A DNA stretch of 55,705 nt from contig VXRN01000051.1 in the NCBI GenBank assembly GCA_009838465.1, positions 1,433 to 57,137 of the forward strand, in the 5' to 3' direction. Made by a program: the position numbers and the translations under genes. Positions 17,559 through 25,643 of the stretch are shown here, piece by piece (position 1 is the first letter of the stretch; each line of letters opens with the position of its first letter). The DNA comes from Dehalococcoidia bacterium (GTDB lineage: Bacteria > Chloroflexota > Dehalococcoidia > Lucifugimonadales > UBA1123). Under the pieces are notes generated by a model. The model searched no databases. It saw nothing but the letters and a program-made list of their open reading frames with translations, and was not told where the DNA came from.

Positions 17559-18704
17559 CTACGGCCCCTCTTCGTAATACTGCAACGGCGAGCGCGGGTC
17601 GAACGGTCTGTACGGGTACTTGGCGAGCTGTTCCTCGTCCAGGTCTATCCCGATGCCCGGCGTGTCCGGCACCCTGATGTATCCATTCTCTACTTTAAAC
17701 GGGTTGACCGCGATGTCGTTGCCGAAGTCCTCCAGGTTCACGAAGTACTCTGTAATCAGGAAATTCGGAATCGCCGCCGACACCTGTATCGTCGCAGCCA
17801 GTCCCAGCGTCGTGCTGTTGAAGTTATGCGGCGACACCACCACGTAGTACGGCTCGGCCATCGCCGCTATCTCCTTCAGCTCAAGTATGCCGCCCACGTT
17901 GCACACGTCAGGGTTGAGGATATCCGCGGCCTGCTTCTCGAAAACTTCCCGGAACTCGAACTTGGTGTAAAGTTCCTCACCAGTAACAATTGGGATGTTC
18001 ACGTCGCGCTTGACCGCCGCCAGCGCGTCAATGTTCTCAGCCAGCACAGGCTCTTCATACCAGAAAGGCCGGTAGCGTTCTATCTCCCGACCTATGCGCC
18101 GCGCGTGCATGGGGGCGAGTCGACGGTGCATCTCCACGAGTATGTCCACGTCCCAGCCCACGGCTTCGCGCACGGTCCGCACGTTCTCAATGGCCGCGTT
18201 CTCCACTTCCTTGCTGACGAAAGTGCGCCACGGCCCCGGAATCGGGTCGAACTTCATAGCGGTAAATCCCATCTCCACCACTGCGCGAGCGCGGTCGGCC
18301 AGTTCCTCCGGAGGCCCGCCGCTCCAGCCGTTGGCATAGACACGTATCTTGTCCCGGCACGCTCCTCCGATGAGCATATGCACCGGCATACCCGCCTTCT
18401 TGCCCGTGATGTCCCACATCGCGTGCTCGATGCCGCTCACCGCGCACCAGAAGTCCATCGCGCCCCGACGTCCGGCGAAGTCGTCATACGACCACTGGAG
18501 GAAGTGCTTGATATTGCGCGGATCACGCCCAATCAGGTAGCGTCGCATCTGGTCAATGTGCGCCGCCACCTGCACGTCCCTGTCCGACTGCGTATAAGCC
18601 TCGCCCCAGCCGTAGATACCTTCGTCCGTCTCGACTTTGACGAAGCAGAGGTTCTTGCCGCGTCCGGGGTTGGCCAGAAAGTGTTTCACGTCCGTAATTT
18701 GCAT
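17559..18704 (-). CDS. Mandelate racemase/MLE family, galactonate-dehydratase-like
   Basis: The start is the ATG at 18704, with TTGGAG upstream acting as the ribosome site; this gives 381 aa. The N-terminal capping domain reads MQITDVKHFLANPGRGKNLC and GWGEAYTQSDRD. The barrel has a Lys in TAMKFDPIPG, metal ligands in DILVEMH, YEEPV and TGEELYTK, and a catalytic His in VSPHNFNS. This arrangement matches acid-sugar dehydratases of the D-galactonate/D-mannonate dehydratase-like subgroup, which remove water from a sugar acid to give a 2-keto-3-deoxy acid. It lies last in the minus-strand run SDR - DUF433 - DUF5615 - this gene. Confidence 0.85.
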   Translation of the reverse strand: MQITDVKHFLANPGRGKNLCFVKVETDEGIYGWGEAYTQSDRDVQVAAHIDQMRRYLIGRDPRNIKHFLQWSYDDFAGRRGAMDFWCAVSGIEHAMWDITGKKAGMPVHMLIGGACRDKIRVYANGWSGGPPEELADRARAVVEMGFTAMKFDPIPGPWRTFVSKEVENAAIENVRTVREAVGWDVDILVEMHRRLAPMHARRIGREIERYRPFWYEEPVLAENIDALAAVKRDVNIPIVTGEELYTKFEFREVFEKQAADILNPDVCNVGGILELKEIAAMAEPYYVVVSPHNFNSTTLGLAATIQVSAAIPNFLITEYFVNLEDFGNDIAVNPFKVENGYIRVPDTPGIGIDLDEEQLAKYPYRPFDPRSPLQYYEEGP

Positions 18705-18738
18705 GGGAGTCTCCAATTATCAGTCTTAGTCGGTCTTC

Positions 18739-19086
18739 TTAGATGTGACGTATGCGATATTGACTTCGCGTAACAACTATCATAGCCCCGTCATTCATCG
18801 CGTCCGCGTGGAGATCAATCAACTCCACTATTGCTGCCACTTTTTCTTCGACCCGCATTTCAGTGAATCGAATGATGCATGGATGAGGAAGCCTGCGTAC
18901 AAACACTAGCTCGCCAAAGTCCTTATCCTCGGTAACGAGTATGCGGCCCTCTTCAGCGGCGAGCACGAGTATCTCTTCATCTGCAGTGCCGGGAGCCATG
19001 TCCGAAGCCGATACAACGTCGTGTCCCAAGCGCGTCAAAGTGTCCCGCATACTGCGAGAGGATGCGGAAACATCCAGAAAAAACAT
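18739..19086 (-). CDS. DUF5615 PIN-like protein (toxin of a DUF433 pair)
   Basis: The protein is 115 aa from the ATG; a GTG one codon earlier would overlap the DUF433 stop by four bases. It shows the PIN-like DUF5615 pattern: FFLDVSAS at the N-terminus, LGHDVVSASDM, DEEILVLAAEEGRILVTEDKDFGELVF, and RFTEMRVEEKVAAI. The acidic residues in FLD, DEE and EDKDFG correspond to the metal-binding acidic cluster of PIN nucleases. DUF433/DUF5615 pairs are recognised as VapBC-like toxin-antitoxin modules. A ribonuclease toxin neutralised by the upstream protein is therefore likely. Confidence 0.8.
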   Translation of the reverse strand: MFFLDVSASSRSMRDTLTRLGHDVVSASDMAPGTADEEILVLAAEEGRILVTEDKDFGELVFVRRLPHPCIIRFTEMRVEEKVAAIVELIDLHADAMNDGAMIVVTRSQYRIRHI

Positions 19087-19331
19087 CACAAACTGACACG
19101 CTCATGTATCTGTTCCCCTGCAAGTGAGCGGTACGCAAACAGAAAGCAAGCCTGTATATCCTCTGGCTCCAGAAACGGGTACTCATCCAAAATCACTTGC
19201 ACGCTATCCCCAGCCGCCAGCATTCCCAGTATATGCTCTACCGAAATGCGCATATCGCGTATTATCGGCTTTCCTCCTAAGACTCCCGCCCGCATAGTGA
19301 TTCGACCTAGTATGTCTTGTTCGTTCGTCAT
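19086..19331 (-). CDS. DUF433 antitoxin-like protein
   Basis: The protein is 81 aa from the ATG at 19331, which lies just past the SDR stop; longer in-frame starts would run into the SDR gene. The DUF433 core is clear: GVLGGKPIIRDMRISVEHIL, LAAGDSVQVILDEYPFLEPE, DIQACFLFAYR. DUF433 folds as a winged/homeodomain-like DNA-binding module and acts as antitoxin to PIN-like DUF5615. Its TGA overlaps the toxin start (TGATG), giving the usual antitoxin-first coupled order. It sits 35 nt after the SDR gene, so the pair is probably co-transcribed with catabolic genes. Confidence 0.8.
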   Translation of the reverse strand: MTNEQDILGRITMRAGVLGGKPIIRDMRISVEHILGMLAAGDSVQVILDEYPFLEPEDIQACFLFAYRSLAGEQIHERVSL

Positions 19332-19366
19332 TGTTCGTATCCTCTGAAAGCCTACTGAGTTTTCAT

Positions 19367-20119
19367 CTACCGCGCCGTCCATCCTCCGTCCAGCACCAGT
19401 TCGCTCCCCGTCACCCACCGCGATTCATCTGACGCCAGATACAGCACGCCATTGGCAATCTCGATAGGCTCTCCATAGCGTCCTATCGGGATTCTGGACA
19501 GCATCTTGGCATAGGCTTCCGGGTCGGCGCGGCGCTGTTCGGTCATGGCGGTGTTTATCGGACCCGGATGAACCGAGTTGCACCGTATCCCGTCCGGAGC
19601 GTACTGCATCGCCGTGTGCTTCGTAAGCAGCCTGACCGCGCCCTTCGACGCCTGGTACTGTGGACTGGACTGCTCCGTCCCTACCAGACCCAACTGCGAC
19701 GAGATGTTGATTATGGAGCCGCCTCCCGCCTCCTTCATCGCCGGTATCGCGTGCTTCGTCCCGAGAAACACGCCCTTGGTATTGATGTCCATCACTCGGT
19801 CCCAGTCCGCTTCACTCGTCTCGTGGAGGAGACTCCACTGGCTCACCCCCGCGTTGTTCACGAGTATGTCCAGTCTGCCATATGCCGAGACCGTATCTGC
19901 TATCGCCTTCTGCCAGTCCACTTCACTCGTGACATCCAGGGGCGCGAAAAGGCATTGCCCGCCCGACTCGTTGATCTCGGACGCGACCGCGCGACCTTCG
20001 TCCTCCAGCGTGTCCCCTATCCCGACAGCCGCTCCCTCGCTTGCGAACAGTCGCGCTTCCACCGCTCCCATGCCCCTGGCTCCGCCACTGATAAACGCTA
20101 CTTTGCCTTCCAGTCTCAT
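19367..20119 (-). CDS. Short-chain dehydrogenase/reductase
   Basis: This 250-aa classical SDR has the cofactor motif FISGGARGMG at the N-terminus, the DVTS adenine-binding step, LVNNAG, the catalytic Ser-Tyr-Lys (NISSQ, then YQASKGAV), and the VHPGPINTAM loop. It resembles NAD-dependent 3-alpha/20-beta-hydroxysteroid and glucose/cyclopentanol dehydrogenases. It should oxidise a secondary alcohol; the neighbouring acid-sugar dehydratase suggests a sugar or sugar-acid substrate. It is first of four minus-strand genes. Confidence 0.88.
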   Translation of the reverse strand: MRLEGKVAFISGGARGMGAVEARLFASEGAAVGIGDTLEDEGRAVASEINESGGQCLFAPLDVTSEVDWQKAIADTVSAYGRLDILVNNAGVSQWSLLHETSEADWDRVMDINTKGVFLGTKHAIPAMKEAGGGSIINISSQLGLVGTEQSSPQYQASKGAVRLLTKHTAMQYAPDGIRCNSVHPGPINTAMTEQRRADPEAYAKMLSRIPIGRYGEPIEIANGVLYLASDESRWVTGSELVLDGGWTAR

Positions 20120-20453
20120 AGTTCTCAGTCCTTAGCAGTTAGGTTGTGTTGGAATTTGGATTATATTGTAAGTATGTCATCAGTAACACTATCTCCACAA
20201 TGCGGGGAGGCATCAGAAAAGTGGTTCTGACCCTCACCTCTGTATCAAGTACGGGGCAGGCTCTAGCCCTCTCCCAGAGGGAGAGGGAATTGTTGCTCTG
20301 CCGATTCCGACGGTCGTCTTTTAGACGCGCACCAGATATTTGATGCTTCCATAACGCGGTGATTCCAGCAGCCAACGCGGGACTCGGTGAATATGCAAGC
20401 AGGCCGCCTAGCTTACCAGTAGGCTGGTTACGGCAATCTGGAGGATAAGGAAG
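20120..20453. other. Intergenic stretch with one repeat copy
   Basis: This 334-nt gap lies between the start of the SDR gene and the 3' end of tRNA-Lys copy 1. It holds an inverted copy of the dispersed repeat (20229-20287) and AT-richer sequence near the SDR start that may contain its promoter. No coding sequence is supported. Confidence 0.6.
20229..20287 (-). repeat. Dispersed CCCTCTCCCT...GGTGAGGGT repeat, copy B (inverted)
   Basis: Read on the minus strand it begins CCCTCTCCCTCTGGGAGAGG, contains GAGCCTGCCCCGTACTTGAT and ends GGTGAGGGTC. The middle insert matches the copies at 37607 and 41227, so one repeat family has long and short forms. Confidence 0.8.
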
Positions 20454-20531
20454 TGGTGGGCCGGCTGGGATTCGAACCCAGGACACCCGGATCAAAAGTC
20501 CGCTGCTCTGGCCAAACTGAGCTACCGGCCC
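20454..20531 (-). tRNA. tRNA-Lys(UUU), variant copy with G37
   Basis: The minus strand reads GGGCCGGTAGCTCAG at the 5' end, anticodon loop CTTTTGA (anticodon TTT), TTCGAATC in the T loop, and CCGGCCC-A-CCA, with CCA encoded. Acceptor, D and T arms pair well. It differs from the copy at 21817-21894 at two bases: position 37 is G rather than A, and the first anticodon-stem pair (27-43) is G·G instead of C-G. Both changes are odd for tRNA-Lys, so it may be less functional or degenerating. Confidence 0.85.
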
Positions 20532-20737
20532 ATACGTGGCGGTGTTCGACCGGAGGAGCCAGAACCGTCGCCATCAAGACACCAGATTACGATAGCGTGG
20601 GATTGCCGACCTGGAACCCGACGACGCCGTGCAGACGTGTTAAACTGGCTCTGTCTGGATGCGCCGCAATCTTGTTGAGAGTCTGTCAAGAAAACTTGGC
20701 TCTCAGGCGCGAATATCTCAGCGAAGGATGGGCATGT

Positions 20738-21691
20738 ATGAGCGGAACGCAATGGTACAAAGGGAACATCCACACGCATACCACCAAATCGGACGGTGAC
20801 GAGGACCCCCACAAGGTCGTCAACTGGTACCGGAAGCACGGCTACGACTTCCTGGTACTTAGCGACCATAACCATCTGACGCTGCTGGAATATGGATCGG
20901 GCCGACGCCGCTTTCGAAAGCCGTTGATGGTGCCAGGCGAGGAAGTCAGCGTCAACATACACGGAGGCGAAACCCCCGTACACATCAATGGAGTCGGAAT
21001 CTCGCGGGTCGTAGAGCCTATCGACGCCGGCGATGTGGTGGCGACTCTGCAGGCCAATGTGGACGCGATAGTCCAGGCCGGTGGGGTAGCATCCATCAAC
21101 CATCCAAACTTCAAGTGGGCTTTTGACCACCGGGAGATTAGCCGAGTGGAAGGGGCCAGCCTTCTGGAGGTGTTCAACGGGCACCCGGGCACCAATCTGT
21201 ACGGCGCCCCCGGCAGACCGAGTTGCGAAGCTATCTGGGACGGCGTCCTCAGCGCCGGCCGGGTAATCTTCGGCGTTGCCACCGATGACTCGCACAACTA
21301 TCACGACTTCGTCCCCTGGCTCTCGAATCCCGGCCGCGGCTGGGTGATGGTGCAAGCCGATGAGTTGACACAGGAAGCGATCGTGGACGGTCTGGCATCG
21401 GGCAGATTCTACGCCTCGACCGGGGTGACGCTCACGAAACTCGAGTGCTCAGCCGAGGGCATCGAGCTTGAAATAGACCAGGAACGCGACTTCATATACA
21501 CGACCCAGTTCACCGGCAAAGAAGGCGTGCTGCTGGCCGAGAGCACAGGGCTCGATGCACAGTACATGGCCGACGGTTGCGAAGATTATGTCCGCGCCAC
21601 GGTGATTTCTTCCTCCGGGCCGCGCGCCTGGACACAGCCCGTCTTTCCTGCCCGGGCACGACTCGGACGCGACGCCGGTTCAGAGAGCTAG
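20738..21691 (+). CDS. PHP-domain metal-dependent phosphoesterase
   Basis: The protein is 317 aa from the ATG at 20738, with GAAGGA at 20723-20728. The open frame continues upstream antisense through tRNA-Lys copy 1, and that extension is rejected as an artefact. The PHP metal-binding motifs are visible: KGNIHTHTTKSDGD, FLVLSDHNHLTLLE, a PGEEVS glutamate, ASINHPNFKW, and GVATDDSHNY. These form a trinuclear metal site typical of polymerase-histidinol-phosphatase phosphoesterases. The C-terminal ~80 residues form a beta-rich extension. It is monocistronic; the substrate is unknown. Confidence 0.85.
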   Translation: MSGTQWYKGNIHTHTTKSDGDEDPHKVVNWYRKHGYDFLVLSDHNHLTLLEYGSGRRRFRKPLMVPGEEVSVNIHGGETPVHINGVGISRVVEPIDAGDVVATLQANVDAIVQAGGVASINHPNFKWAFDHREISRVEGASLLEVFNGHPGTNLYGAPGRPSCEAIWDGVLSAGRVIFGVATDDSHNYHDFVPWLSNPGRGWVMVQADELTQEAIVDGLASGRFYASTGVTLTKLECSAEGIELEIDQERDFIYTTQFTGKEGVLLAESTGLDAQYMADGCEDYVRATVISSSGPRAWTQPVFPARARLGRDAGSES

Positions 21692-21816
21692 ACAGCCTCC
21701 CCGGTCTCGTTCGCAAGCCAGGTCAGGAACTGCTCGACTCCCGGTACTCCCTGCAGAAAAATTTCGTTTTGGGTACAGAATGAACCTCGGCGCGAAAGTT
21801 CTTGCTTTGTACGGTC

Positions 21817-21894
21817 TGGTGGGCCGGCTGGGATTCGAACCCAGGACACCCGGATTAAAAGTCCGGTGCTCTGGCCAAACTGAGCTACCGGCCC
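21817..21894 (-). tRNA. tRNA-Lys(UUU)
   Basis: On the minus strand: acceptor GGGCCGG/CCGGCCC, anticodon stem CCGGA/TCCGG, loop CTTTTAA with anticodon TTT and A37, T loop TTCGAATC, and an encoded CCA. All stems are fully paired, so this is the canonical copy. About 60 nt of upstream sequence is also clearly similar to that of the other copy, so the duplication included the 5' flank. Confidence 0.95.
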
Positions 21895-21950
21895 ATACGT
21901 GGCGACGTTTGGCCGAGGAACTGGGACCATCGCCGACGGGACACCGAATA

Positions 21951-21980
21951 ATGATAGCGATGTTTCGATTGGGCTTACAA
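21951..21980 (-). promoter_or_regulatory. Predicted promoter of tRNA-Lys copy 2
   Basis: On the minus strand, TTGTAA (21980-21975), an 18-nt spacer and TATCAT (21956-21951) lie about 55 nt before the tRNA 5' end. The equivalent region of copy 1 keeps a TATCGT element but has no recognisable -35. Confidence 0.5.
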
Positions 21981-21992
21981 GCGGAGTAGCGC

Positions 21993-22031
21993 GCCGCCAA
22001 AAGATAGATAGAGCCGAGGTCGTTTGGCGGC
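21993..22031 (-). terminator. Inverted repeat after the HtrA-like gene
   Basis: GCCGCCAAA (21993-22001) and TTTGGCGGC (22023-22031) form a perfect 9-bp stem with a 21-nt loop, between the stop of the protease gene and the tRNA-Lys promoter on the same strand. Without a U-tract, it may act as a weak terminator or stabilising 3' end. Confidence 0.4.
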
Positions 22032-22061
22032 CTCGCCTCAAATCAGTCCCGGAAATGGGGC

Positions 22062-24098
22062 CTAGTACCTGAAGCTGTCCAGCATCTCAAGTCTGTCTTC
22101 GTTTAGCTCGTCCATCAGGAACAGACACACGCCGGTGAACACTACAAACCCGGTCGAATTATCGGGATAGTAGGACGACAGCGCGATCAGATCTATGTAG
22201 CCCGCAAGGCAGTGTCGTGAGCTCTTTCGGGCTGTATAGGCGGTAATGTACGCCTCTCTATCCCCGACTTGTTCTCTCATTTTGTTTACGAAGTGCGGCT
22301 CGAACTCCTCCCACACCTCAGCTTCCTCATACAACTGGCCTGCCCGCCACTGCGCGAAGTCGTCAAGTGTGGATGAATCTTCGGGATCTGAATATGCTTC
22401 CACCGCGACCACACCACCTCCGTCCAGCGGACTGATCACGGCAGTCGCGCCCGATTCCAGCACGGTGCTCAACACCCAGTTGGGGGCGATGTTGATGCTG
22501 TATCTGTAGGCTGAGCTTGCGTACCTGTTCCACTCCAGGAATGTACCCATTATGGCATCTCTATCGAATACGTAATCCTCCAGGCTGTCCTCGCACACCG
22601 ACACCGATATTCCGAAGCCGTAGGACTTGGTGGGATACAGCGACGAAAGGCGGACCTGCTCGGTCACGTCGCTGACACAGACGTCGGGTGTCGGCTGGTA
22701 GCGATAGCCGATCTCGTAATATTCGTCAGCCGTCTCATCCACTCTCTCGAATGTCTTTACCTCGAGCAGTCCACCCGGCTCCGCCCGTGCGGTCGCGTTG
22801 AGTGCGTCCCTCCTCTGTTCAGCAAACTCTCTCAGCGAGAAGGAGTCGGGAACGTCGTATGCGCGTACTTCCGTCAATGCCTGGCTATCCGAGGAGCTGA
22901 AGTGAGCGTACTTCTCATCATCGAACTCCATACTAAATGACCATACGGGTGGCACATCTATGCTGTAGCCGTATTCACCGTTCTTATACCTCATCCAGCC
23001 GGTGTTGGGACCGGGAACAGGCGGCGGAGTATGATCGAGCACGCTCAGGCCCGCCGTCAGATCGCTAAGCCTGGTCTTCAATTCGTTTACCGCAATAGCG
23101 AAGCCTATATTGTCCACCGGTCGCCCACTCGCGGTTTCCTCAAATTTGCCGACGTTGATTCCAATCACATGACCTACGCTGTTCAGCAATGGACCGCCGC
23201 TGTTTCCGGGATTTATCGCAGAATCGGTCTGTATGTGTTCCACACCGCCGAAAGTTACGTTGGTGGCGGAAACGATTCCTGTTGTTACAGTCTTGAAGCC
23301 TAGCGGATACCCCATTGCGACGACTTCATCGCCGACTTCTGCGAGAGACGAGTCACCAAGCGGCACCGGATGGAGCAACCTTCCGGGCGGAAGTTGGACG
23401 ACCGCTAGATCCGCAATCTCGTCAATGCCCAGCACGTCGGCCACGTATATAGTTTCGTCGTGCATCTGGATGAGTACCCTGGAGTCGCGGGCCACGACGT
23501 GGGCGTTGGTGATCAGACGACCACCCGCGTCTATTATGAATCCCGTGCCCAGACCTCCACTGCTCTCAACCAGGACAACCGCCTTTTCGGCGTTCTTGAC
23601 GACCTCGGTGACCGTGCTGGGCAGAGGTGTTGCGGTCGGCATAGCCGTCGGCGTCGGCGTGGGTTGACGGGAAAGACGCTCCCTCACCTGCTCCGGCGTT
23701 TCGCCCGTTTGAGAGGCTATGAATTCCTCCACCAGAAAGTCGGCAAGCTCGGTGGCCAAGTAGTCTGAAATCAAGTCGTGGTCATTCGCGTCCGTCAAGA
23801 CTCTAATAAGTAGTTCAAACGAAGTCTGCCCCTGTTCGGACAGCCGGTCCTTCACTTCGTCAGCGGTCTCAAATGTGTACGGTATGGTCAGGTTTTCAAT
23901 GACGTAGTCGGACAAGGTTTCGATTAGATCGTCCGACAGCAGACCTCTCCTGTCGGCGTCGGAGAGGGCAAATATGAGAAACGTGAATGAGTCCGGCCCT
24001 GTATCCGCCTGCCCACTGGGAGAAGCCGATGCTATGCTCAGCGCGGTCACGGACATCAGTATGAATAGGGTGGCTCCGACTACGGTCTTTTTGAGCAT
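22062..24098 (-). CDS. Secreted HtrA/DegP-like serine protease with duplicated N- and C-terminal modules
   Basis: The ATG at 24098 is chosen because it begins a signal peptide (MLKKTVVGATLFILM...ASA); an ATG ten codons earlier is also possible. The mature protein has two ~50-residue acidic helical units (residues 38-89 and 94-145) ending in a TxEEVRERL-like motif. Next come a Pro/Thr linker and an S1C trypsin-like domain (~165-330) with His in LITNAHVV, Asp in IADLAVVQL and Ser in INPGNSGGP. The C-terminus has two PsbP/DUF1795-like units, each starting with an aromatic YxYSI..P.W strand. There is no PDZ domain, unlike typical HtrA. The product is 678 aa and extracytoplasmic. Confidence 0.85.
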   Translation of the reverse strand: MLKKTVVGATLFILMSVTALSIASASPSGQADTGPDSFTFLIFALSDADRRGLLSDDLIETLSDYVIENLTIPYTFETADEVKDRLSEQGQTSFELLIRVLTDANDHDLISDYLATELADFLVEEFIASQTGETPEQVRERLSRQPTPTPTAMPTATPLPSTVTEVVKNAEKAVVLVESSGGLGTGFIIDAGGRLITNAHVVARDSRVLIQMHDETIYVADVLGIDEIADLAVVQLPPGRLLHPVPLGDSSLAEVGDEVVAMGYPLGFKTVTTGIVSATNVTFGGVEHIQTDSAINPGNSGGPLLNSVGHVIGINVGKFEETASGRPVDNIGFAIAVNELKTRLSDLTAGLSVLDHTPPPVPGPNTGWMRYKNGEYGYSIDVPPVWSFSMEFDDEKYAHFSSSDSQALTEVRAYDVPDSFSLREFAEQRRDALNATARAEPGGLLEVKTFERVDETADEYYEIGYRYQPTPDVCVSDVTEQVRLSSLYPTKSYGFGISVSVCEDSLEDYVFDRDAIMGTFLEWNRYASSAYRYSINIAPNWVLSTVLESGATAVISPLDGGGVVAVEAYSDPEDSSTLDDFAQWRAGQLYEEAEVWEEFEPHFVNKMREQVGDREAYITAYTARKSSRHCLAGYIDLIALSSYYPDNSTGFVVFTGVCLFLMDELNEDRLEMLDSFRY
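23664..23987 (-). repeat. Tandem N-terminal module in the protease
   Basis: Two in-frame units (residues 38-89 and 94-145, period 56) share the pattern F-x-[FL]-L-I-x-x-L-[ST]-D-A, LxSDxL, LxDxxxE and a C-terminal E-x-V-[KR]-[DE]-R-L-S. The same module occurs twice at the N-terminus of the TPR protein at 28879, where the end motif is TGETAEEVRERL. Confidence 0.8.
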
Positions 24099-24217
24099 TT
24101 CAAGTCCCTGTCTTGCTGAATGAATCATGGCGCTTCGGATTTAACAGATCACATATGTCGTCAAACCCATCGAATCCGCACGCGGTAGATGTTAGCATCA
24201 TTGCGTCAGGTATTGCG

Positions 24218-24547
24218 ATGACCGATTGTAGTCACAGATCCACGATTTATCAACGAATTCTGGAAGTCATCCGGCAGGTCCCGCGTGGGCAGGTGGCGAC
24301 TTACGGGCAGATCGCGCTCATCGTCGGCGACTGCACGCCGCGCATGGTCGGCTACTGCCTAGCGTCCTTGGATTTCGACAGCGATATCCCCTGGCAGCGC
24401 ATCATAAATCACCAGGGCAAGGTAAGTCCGCGCAGCACGGGACACGGCAGCCAGCTCCAGAGAGAACTCCTGGAGGAAGAGGGCGTCGAGTTCGACGCAA
24501 AGGGCCGTGTGAGTTTCCGAAAGTACGGGTGGATGGAGCCGGAGTAG
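24218..24547 (+). CDS. Alkyltransferase-like (ATL) DNA-repair protein
   Basis: The start is taken at 24218, giving 109 aa, the usual ATL length; in-frame ATGs at 24155 or 24113 would add an unrelated tail. The protein matches the C-terminal MGMT domain (YQRILEVIRQVPRGQVATYGQ, ARG-type helix region), but the alkyl-acceptor PCHR is replaced by PWQRIIN. ATL proteins bind O6-alkylguanine, flip the base and hand the lesion to nucleotide excision repair rather than repairing it themselves. The fpg gene follows 16 nt later, forming a two-gene repair operon; uvrA is also in the window. Confidence 0.88.
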   Translation: MTDCSHRSTIYQRILEVIRQVPRGQVATYGQIALIVGDCTPRMVGYCLASLDFDSDIPWQRIINHQGKVSPRSTGHGSQLQRELLEEEGVEFDAKGRVSFRKYGWMEPE

Positions 24548-24563
24548 AGACGGAGGTCCGACT

Positions 24564-25385
24564 ATGCCTGAAGCGCCGGAAATGCAGGTGGTAGCCGAGT
24601 TCCTGGACTCCAACCTGCCGGGCAAGACTACACTCGACGCGAAGGTACTCAAGCCCAGCGTCGTCCGGTCCCTCTGCGGCGATCTGAATGAGGACATCTC
24701 AGGCCGGACGTTTGAGTCGGTGCGACGAGAGGGCAAGTTCCTGCTTATGGGGCTGTCGGGCGAGCGGCATATCGTCATCAACCCGAAGCTGACCGGCGGA
24801 CTGCAACACTGCCCATCCAGGACCCGCGTACAGAAGCGGACCTGCGTGAGAATGAAGCTTGACGGCGGCGTTGACCTGCGCTACACCGACGACCGTCAGA
24901 TGGGGCAGTTCTACTATGTCCAAAACGGACAGGTCGAGGAAGTGCCGGGACTCGCAGAGCAGGGCCCTGACGTGCTGGACGACTTCAGTTTCGACGAGTT
25001 TGCGGATCGCCTGAAGGGGTTCCACGGCGAGATAAAGGGCGTACTAACCAGGGGTAGAGTCATATCCGGAATAGGCAACGCCTACGCGGACGAGATCCTG
25101 TTCGACGCGATGGTGTACCCGTTCAAGAGACGAAAGGCGCTATCGAACGACGAGTTGCAGCGAATCTACCGATCGTCGCGAAGCGTGATAGAGAATTCGA
25201 TAGAGCAAGTGCGTGAGCGGATGGGCGACCGTATAGACCACAAAGTCCGCGACTTCCTACTGGTGCATAACAGGGGCGGCGAACCATGCCCGCGCTGTGG
25301 GAAGAAGATCACCGAACTCAGGGCCAACCAGCGAATAACGAGCTACTGCCGAAGCTGTCAGCCCGGAATGCTTCTGAAGAACTGA
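24564..25385 (+). CDS. mutM: Formamidopyrimidine-DNA glycosylase / endonuclease VIII family
   Basis: The 273-aa enzyme starts MPEAPEM with the catalytic Pro2 and Glu3, has the conserved lysine in REGKFLLM, the helix-two-turn-helix ISGIGNAYADEILFDA, and a C-terminal four-cysteine zinc finger (CPRCGKKI...YCRSCQPG). It excises oxidised purines or pyrimidines and nicks the abasic site. The usual HLGMTG loop reads NPKLTGG, so the substrate range (Fpg-like or Nei-like) is unclear. GGAGG lies before the ATG, and it is coupled to the ATL gene. The symbol is given for the family, not proven orthology. Confidence 0.85.
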   Translation: MPEAPEMQVVAEFLDSNLPGKTTLDAKVLKPSVVRSLCGDLNEDISGRTFESVRREGKFLLMGLSGERHIVINPKLTGGLQHCPSRTRVQKRTCVRMKLDGGVDLRYTDDRQMGQFYYVQNGQVEEVPGLAEQGPDVLDDFSFDEFADRLKGFHGEIKGVLTRGRVISGIGNAYADEILFDAMVYPFKRRKALSNDELQRIYRSSRSVIENSIEQVRERMGDRIDHKVRDFLLVHNRGGEPCPRCGKKITELRANQRITSYCRSCQPGMLLKN

Positions 25386-25412
25386 GGACACCTGCCGGGG
25401 CAACAAACCGAT

Positions 25413-25519
25413 ACCCCCTCTCCCTCGATAGGCTAAAAAGGGTATGCAAACATCCAGCCATCTGCGTAATCTGATAAACAGATCCCCTCTCCCTGAGGGA
25501 GAGGGCTGGGGTGAGGGTG
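25413..25519 (+). repeat. Dispersed CCCTCTCCCT...GGTGAGGGTG repeat, copy C
   Basis: A half-copy (CCCCCTCTCCCTCGATAGG, then AAGGGTATGCAAACAT) is followed by a full copy at 25484-25519 (CCCCTCTCCCTGAGGGAGAG, then GGCTGGGGTGAGGGTG). The arrangement and the AAGGGTxxGCAAACAT connector match copy A. Confidence 0.85.
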
Positions 25520-25643
25520 TCTAACCGGGTATAGCCTGCCCAGTCTGCGTTTGAGTGGCCGCGCGGCACATATTTACAGAACTGAGCAGAACCCTGTTGA
25601 ATCTAGGAAAATTACTGGGACGGTGCGCGGCGGTTGTTGCGCG

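Noticed and set aside
17508..18773. 421-aa open frame antisense to the dehydratase-like gene
   Set aside because: It is Arg/His/Val-rich shadow coding opposite a clear enolase-superfamily gene.
20453..20737. N-terminal extension of the PHP gene containing GRLGFEPRTPGSKVRCSG
   Set aside because: It is the antisense translation of tRNA-Lys copy 1, a well-known annotation artefact. The ATG at 20738 has its own ribosome site.
21688..22041. Minus-strand frames reading VRIPAGPP-like peptides across tRNA-Lys copy 2
   Set aside because: They are translations of the tRNA gene and its flanks, with no ribosome site or domain.
24113..24217. Longer N-terminus of the ATL protein
   Set aside because: The extra residues have no similarity to MGMT/ATL and would overlap the divergent protease start; kept only as an alternative.
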